This document shows positions 60,571 to 64,000 of a stretch of DNA of 64,000 bases, in pieces (position 1 is the first letter of the stretch; every line of letters begins with the position of its first letter). The DNA comes from Dokdonia sinensis. Lineage in GTDB: Bacteria > Bacteroidota > Bacteroidia > Flavobacteriales > Flavobacteriaceae. The notes beneath the pieces are model-generated. The model was not told the DNA's origin. It saw only the letters and a list, made by a program, of their open reading frames with translations, and made no database searches. The position numbers and the translations under genes are program-made. The stretch is from contig NZ_REFV01000015.1 in assembly GCF_003688895.1 (NCBI RefSeq), positions 21,664 through 85,663 on the forward strand, given 5' to 3'.

Positions 60571-61533
60571 ATGAAAGTAAGAGACCATATATCCAAAGCT
60601 GTAGAAGCTCATAAAACAGAATTTTCGTTTGAGATTTTGCCACCCCTTAAAGGACAAAATATAGATACGATTTTTAAGAATATAGATCCGCTTATGGAGT
60701 TTAATCCTCCTTTTATAGATGTGACGTATCATCGTGAGGAATACATTTATAAGGAACGTGAAGATGGATTGCTGGAAAAGAAAGTGGTGCGCAAGCGTCC
60801 TGGGACAGTAGGAATTTGTGCGGCGATACAGAATAAGTATGATGTAGATGCAGTACCGCACGTGCTGTGTGGGGGATTTTCAAAGGAAGACACAGAAAAT
60901 TTTCTTATCGATATGGATTTTCTGGGTATTGAAAATGTGATGGCTCTGCGTGGGGATGCGGTAAAGAGCGAGACCTATTTCAAACCCAATAAAAATGGAA
61001 ATGTATATGCCCAAGATTTAGTAGAACAAATCATTGATTTAAATCACGGGAAGTATCTGGATGAAGACCTGCTCAACTCATCACAAACGGACTTTTGCAT
61101 CGGGGTAGCGGGATATCCAGAGAAACATCTTGAAGCTCCGAGTATGGAGAGTGACATTCATTTTCTTAAGAAAAAACTAGAGGCAGGAGCTTGTTATGTG
61201 GTGACACAGATGTTTTTTGACAACCAGAAATATTTTGACTTTGTAGAGAAATGCCGAGCGGCAGGAATCACAAAGCCTATAATCCCGGGATTAAAACCAC
61301 TGGCGACTAAAAAGCAGCTCAATATGATTCCGCAACGGTTTAGTGTAGATGTTCCTGATGCGCTGGTGATGGAGGTGGTAAATTGTAAAACTCCAGACGC
61401 TGTGCGACAGGTTGGGATAGAATGGTGCATACAGCAAAGCAAGGAACTTAAGGCTGCGGGTGTTCCTGTATTGCATTATTACTCAATGGGAAAGAGCGAT
61501 AACATTCGGCAGATTGCCGAGGCGGTTTTTTAA
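60571..61533 (+). CDS. metF: Methylenetetrahydrofolate reductase
   Basis: A 320-residue FAD enzyme giving methyl-tetrahydrofolate, the methyl donor for MetH. Marks: FSFEILPPLKG, PPFIDVTYHREE, NVMALRGD, VAGYPEKHLEAP and GACYVVTQMFFDN. The start ATG at 60571 (MKVRDHISKAVEAH) is chosen. An in-frame ATG 126 bp upstream would translate the BIME and CTGCC repeats and is rejected. Last gene of the met operon; the next gene starts 23 bp later and may be read through. Confidence 0.94.
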   Translation: MKVRDHISKAVEAHKTEFSFEILPPLKGQNIDTIFKNIDPLMEFNPPFIDVTYHREEYIYKEREDGLLEKKVVRKRPGTVGICAAIQNKYDVDAVPHVLCGGFSKEDTENFLIDMDFLGIENVMALRGDAVKSETYFKPNKNGNVYAQDLVEQIIDLNHGKYLDEDLLNSSQTDFCIGVAGYPEKHLEAPSMESDIHFLKKKLEAGACYVVTQMFFDNQKYFDFVEKCRAAGITKPIIPGLKPLATKKQLNMIPQRFSVDVPDALVMEVVNCKTPDAVRQVGIEWCIQQSKELKAAGVPVLHYYSMGKSDNIRQIAEAVF

Positions 61534-61556
61534 AAGCGTATTGTTATTTTAGCATC

Positions 61557-62657
61557 GTGCAAAAGCCGATTCTTTTATTATTGCTTACCTTTTTTGTGGC
61601 TTCGGCTGTTTTCGCGCAAAGCGAACCAAAAACCAATTTTTCCTCTTGGGATGTGGCCTATCTCAATGGTACTATTCTGGAACACAATCCAGATATAGGT
61701 CATCTTATTCAAGAAAGAACTACGGGCTTACGGTTGCGTTACAATCGCAAGACGACAGGGGAGAAGGAGTGGCAACAGCGCTATAATTATCCCGATTGGG
61801 GCGTTACAGCCTTTTATCAAGATATGGGAAATCCTGAGCTTGGAAAGAACTACAGCTTGCTGGGGCACTTCAACTTTTACTTTCTTAACAGAAATCTTGT
61901 GGCGAGTATGGGAGGCGGGATTGCCTACAATACAAATCCCTATGATGCCGAAACTAATTTTAGAAATGTTGCCTATGGCAGTCATCTTATGAGCGCTATC
62001 ACAGGGAGCCTGACGTATCGCAAGGAACGTCTTTTAGGTAATTTTGGGGTGGAGGCAGGTGTGTATCTTGCCCATTATTCTAACGGTAAACTGAGAGCAC
62101 CAAATACGAGTACAAACGTCCTCTCCTTCGGGCTGGGAATAAATTATTCTGATCGTGAGACGAACTATGTGCCTCAAATGGTCACACTGGGGAGTTATGA
62201 GGAGCCGTGGCACTTTAGTGTGCAGTTGCACGGCGGGGCAAACGAAACTTCAGTGATTGGACGGGGGCGCAATCCGCTGTTTGGATTACAGGTATATGCA
62301 GACAAACGGTGGAGTTATAAGAGCGTTTTTCAGGTGGGAGCGGAGTGGTTCTGGTCGCAATCTATAAAGGAATTTGTGCGCTACAGGAGCGTTGCCTTTC
62401 CAGAAGATGGATTGACGGGAGATGAGTCTGCGAGTCGCATCGGGCTTTTTGTGGGCTATGAATTGCGCATTAGTCAAGTGGCCGCATTTGTGCAGGCGGG
62501 GTATTATGTATATTATCCGGTGCCGTTTGAGAACCGTTTTTATAATAGATTGGGGTTAAAACGTTATTTTGGCGATCATATTTATGGCAGTATTGCCGTA
62601 AAAGCACACGCTGCAAAAGCCGAAGCTATAGAATTTGGAATAGGGTACCGATTATGA
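61557..62657 (+). CDS. Acyloxyacyl hydrolase (PagL-like lipid A deacylase)
   Basis: A 366-residue outer-membrane protein. The signal peptide ends at about residue 20 (FAQS). The barrel part contains the PagL-type active site VYLAHYSNGKLRAPNTSTN (His, Ser and Asn of the known catalytic arrangement), so it probably removes an acyl chain from lipid A. The start is a GTG at 61557, because no ATG fits the signal peptide. Its stop overlaps an ATG of the next frame (ATGA). Confidence 0.83.
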   Translation: MQKPILLLLLTFFVASAVFAQSEPKTNFSSWDVAYLNGTILEHNPDIGHLIQERTTGLRLRYNRKTTGEKEWQQRYNYPDWGVTAFYQDMGNPELGKNYSLLGHFNFYFLNRNLVASMGGGIAYNTNPYDAETNFRNVAYGSHLMSAITGSLTYRKERLLGNFGVEAGVYLAHYSNGKLRAPNTSTNVLSFGLGINYSDRETNYVPQMVTLGSYEEPWHFSVQLHGGANETSVIGRGRNPLFGLQVYADKRWSYKSVFQVGAEWFWSQSIKEFVRYRSVAFPEDGLTGDESASRIGLFVGYELRISQVAAFVQAGYYVYYPVPFENRFYNRLGLKRYFGDHIYGSIAVKAHAAKAEAIEFGIGYRL

Positions 62658-62707
62658 GAAGTAGACTGGGAGATATAGGAACTTGTGATAATTTCACTTT
62701 CGTGAAA

Positions 62708-63463
62708 ATGTTCTCTCGTCCCATAATCGCTGTTGTTGTCGCACCTTTACTTCTTGTACTTTCAGCCTGTGACAGCGGGGATGCTGGGTTATGTTTTGAC
62801 GACACCACCGCTATTGCCGAAAGAGAAGTTACGGTACCCGATTTTGAACAAATTATAGTAGGCGAAAATGTGTCGCTTATACTTTCTCAAGGACCACAAG
62901 CCATCACCGTGGAAGCTCCAGAATCGTATATTGATGATGTTGCCGTAACGGTAAAAAATGGAACGCTCTTTCTTGCAGACCAAAACCGCTGTGATCTCCT
63001 GAGGGAAAGTGCGCCAACGACCATTCGAGTTACGGCTCCAAATATCACAAGAATACGGAATGCGTCACAATACGAAGTAGTAAGTGATGGAGTCCTTGCC
63101 TATGACAGCCTTATCCTGGTAAGTGATCTTAACGAAAATGCACGGTACAGCGTAGGTGAATTTAGAATGGAACTGGATGTGACCAGCTTTGAAGTCATCT
63201 CAAACAACATTAGTAATTTTTACATCTCTGGCAGGGCGGAAAATGCATTGATAGGTTTTTATGCCGGCTCCGGTCGTTATGAAGGCGCGGGAGTGCTTGT
63301 GGATAACCTGCGTATTTTTCATCGTGGGAGTAATGTGATGATTGTAAACCCCATCACAAGCATTACTGGCGAGATACGAAGCAATGGCAACGTAATTGCA
63401 AAGAATCGCCCTGAAACGGTTGACGTTCAGGAATTGGAGCGGGGTAGGTTGATTTTTGAGTAG
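62708..63463 (+). CDS. GIN-domain (DUF2807) lipoprotein
   Basis: A protein of about 250 residues. I choose the ATG at 62708, because it gives a lipoprotein signal (MFSRPIIAVVVAPLLLVLSAC). An ATG at 62654 overlaps the previous stop codon (ATGA) and would add 18 residues, partly from a degenerate palindrome (CACTTTCGTGAAAATG). The body is the GIN domain: VPDFEQIIVGENVSLILSQG, TIRVTAPNITRIRN and FYISGRAENALIGFYAGSG, a right-handed beta solenoid. The function is unknown. Confidence 0.8.
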   Translation: MFSRPIIAVVVAPLLLVLSACDSGDAGLCFDDTTAIAEREVTVPDFEQIIVGENVSLILSQGPQAITVEAPESYIDDVAVTVKNGTLFLADQNRCDLLRESAPTTIRVTAPNITRIRNASQYEVVSDGVLAYDSLILVSDLNENARYSVGEFRMELDVTSFEVISNNISNFYISGRAENALIGFYAGSGRYEGAGVLVDNLRIFHRGSNVMIVNPITSITGEIRSNGNVIAKNRPETVDVQELERGRLIFE

Positions 63464-63465
63464 TT

Positions 63466-63783
63466 TTAGAGGAAATCTGCCATTTTGTTGAATGGATCAA
63501 GTAGTACTACAAGTCCAAACATAATATATAGTGCCAGGGTGAGTGCAAATTCTAATGCATTGATTTTGAATATTCTTTTAAGAGCGTCATAAATGGCAAA
63601 TCCTAGGAATATCAAATAAAAGGGGATTGCCGAGTACAGCAAGATGAAGAGAGATATTGCTACGTAATGAAAAATTTCAACTTCTTTCTGGGAGAAATCT
63701 TTAAGGAAACAGATTAGAAGAAAGATCAAAAGTAATATTCCTAGTATTCGGTTAGAAATTTTGTTAATTGACCTTGTTTTCAT
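63466..63783 (-). CDS. Hypothetical small membrane protein
   Basis: 105 residues with three hydrophobic segments (ILGILLLIFLLICFL, VAISLFILLYSAIPFYLIFLGF, LEFALTLALYIMFGLVVLL) and a basic N-terminus. No family recognised. It is convergent with the GIN lipoprotein gene with a gap of 2 bases, so no terminator fits between them. Confidence 0.6.
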   Translation of the reverse strand: MKTRSINKISNRILGILLLIFLLICFLKDFSQKEVEIFHYVAISLFILLYSAIPFYLIFLGFAIYDALKRIFKINALEFALTLALYIMFGLVVLLDPFNKMADFL

Positions 63784-64000
63784 TAATAGTACGCTTTGTC
63801 AAAGACAATTCTAGAAGTTTTTTTTTTTCTTAAATATCAAACGATCCTGATAGAGAAATCTTGCTTGTCCATTTGTCTAGTCCTAAATAACCGATACAGA
63901 TTATTAAAGGATTAAAATTAATATTTAAAGCTTAACGATTCTAGCATCGTTAAGCTTTTTTGATTTGTACTGTTTTCTACTTAGTTTGTTTTGTTGATGC
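63784..64000. other. Window-end region
   Basis: No gene seen. Poly-T (63819-63829) and a strong hairpin at 63928-63959 are the only features. Confidence 0.5.
63928..63962 (+). terminator. Orphan intrinsic terminator
   Basis: Perfect 13-bp stem AAAGCTTAACGAT/ATCGTTAAGCTTT with a TCTAGC loop and a T run on the plus strand. No plus-strand gene lies just upstream. Confidence 0.7.

Noticed and set aside
1..64000. CRISPR array
   Set aside because: No run of equally spaced identical repeats with unique spacers. The short tandem repeats have a period of 7, and the longer repeats are dispersed palindromes.
1..64000. tRNA or rRNA genes
   Set aside because: I read the longer intergenic stretches for cloverleaf ends, the GTTCGAATCC-type T arm and rRNA blocks and found none.

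Overview
The window is a chromosomal stretch of a marine-type Flavobacteriaceae bacterium (phylum Bacteroidota). The evidence is the low GC content, the start-proximal TAnnTTTGC promoter element, a secreted protein with a type IX secretion tail, GLPGLI proteins, DUF5686-type carboxypeptidase-regulatory proteins, a GIN-domain lipoprotein and a K+-dependent membrane pyrophosphatase. A Dokdonia-like genus is my guess, because the palindrome ACGCTTTCGCGAAAGCGT, read as AFAKA, RFRES or TLSRK, is scattered through many genes. No tRNA, rRNA, CRISPR array, prophage or insertion sequence with a transposase was seen.

Layout. 1-5.2 kb: the 3' end of rlmN, a T9SS cargo protein, a polyprenyl synthase, tatA, a PAP2 phosphatase and a subtilase lipoprotein. 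5.3-15.4 kb, all on the minus strand: a tryptophan/kynurenine degradation cluster (kynureninase, PaiB-like protein, kynurenine 3-monooxygenase, RidA-type aminomuconate deaminase, semialdehyde dehydrogenase, divergent SDR, ACMSD-type decarboxylase, O-methyltransferase). It is interrupted by a GIY-YIG nuclease gene bounded by perfect 25-bp inverted repeats. 15.6-25.2 kb: outer-membrane barrel, MFS transporter, DUF427, egtD/egtB, a TonB-C protein, thyA, a surface protein, a nucleoside transporter and a bifunctional nuclease. 25.3-39.8 kb: etfA/etfB, pdhB, a DUF5686-like protein, soluble and membrane pyrophosphatases, peroxiredoxin, App1-like phosphatase, deoxynucleoside kinase and a truncated haemoglobin. 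40.1-47.9 kb: a two-component system divergent from a GLPGLI/EF-hand/outer-membrane-receptor group. 48-49.3 kb: a TMEM175-like channel inside composite inverted repeats, and a CIA30 protein.

49.4-61.5 kb is a methionine region. metK is on the minus strand. Divergent from it, a SAM-I riboswitch (51133-51252) leads metY, metX, hom, metZ, a two-piece metH and metF. Together these supply homoserine, its acetylation, sulfhydrylation, methylation and the methyl-folate. The window closes with a PagL-like acyloxyacyl hydrolase, a GIN lipoprotein and a small membrane protein.

The most unusual content is the repeats. There are 17 exact copies of a 14-bp palindrome core, 13 of them inside genes. Three 155-166 bp REP/BIME-like composites occur only in the gaps of the met operon. 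Repeats sit in frame inside four enzyme genes (hom, metH, the ALDH and RidA). One repeat family is inserted inside another on both sides of the TMEM175 gene. Several genes take start or stop codons from repeat sequence. The GIY-YIG cassette is a candidate for a repeat-associated mobile nuclease.
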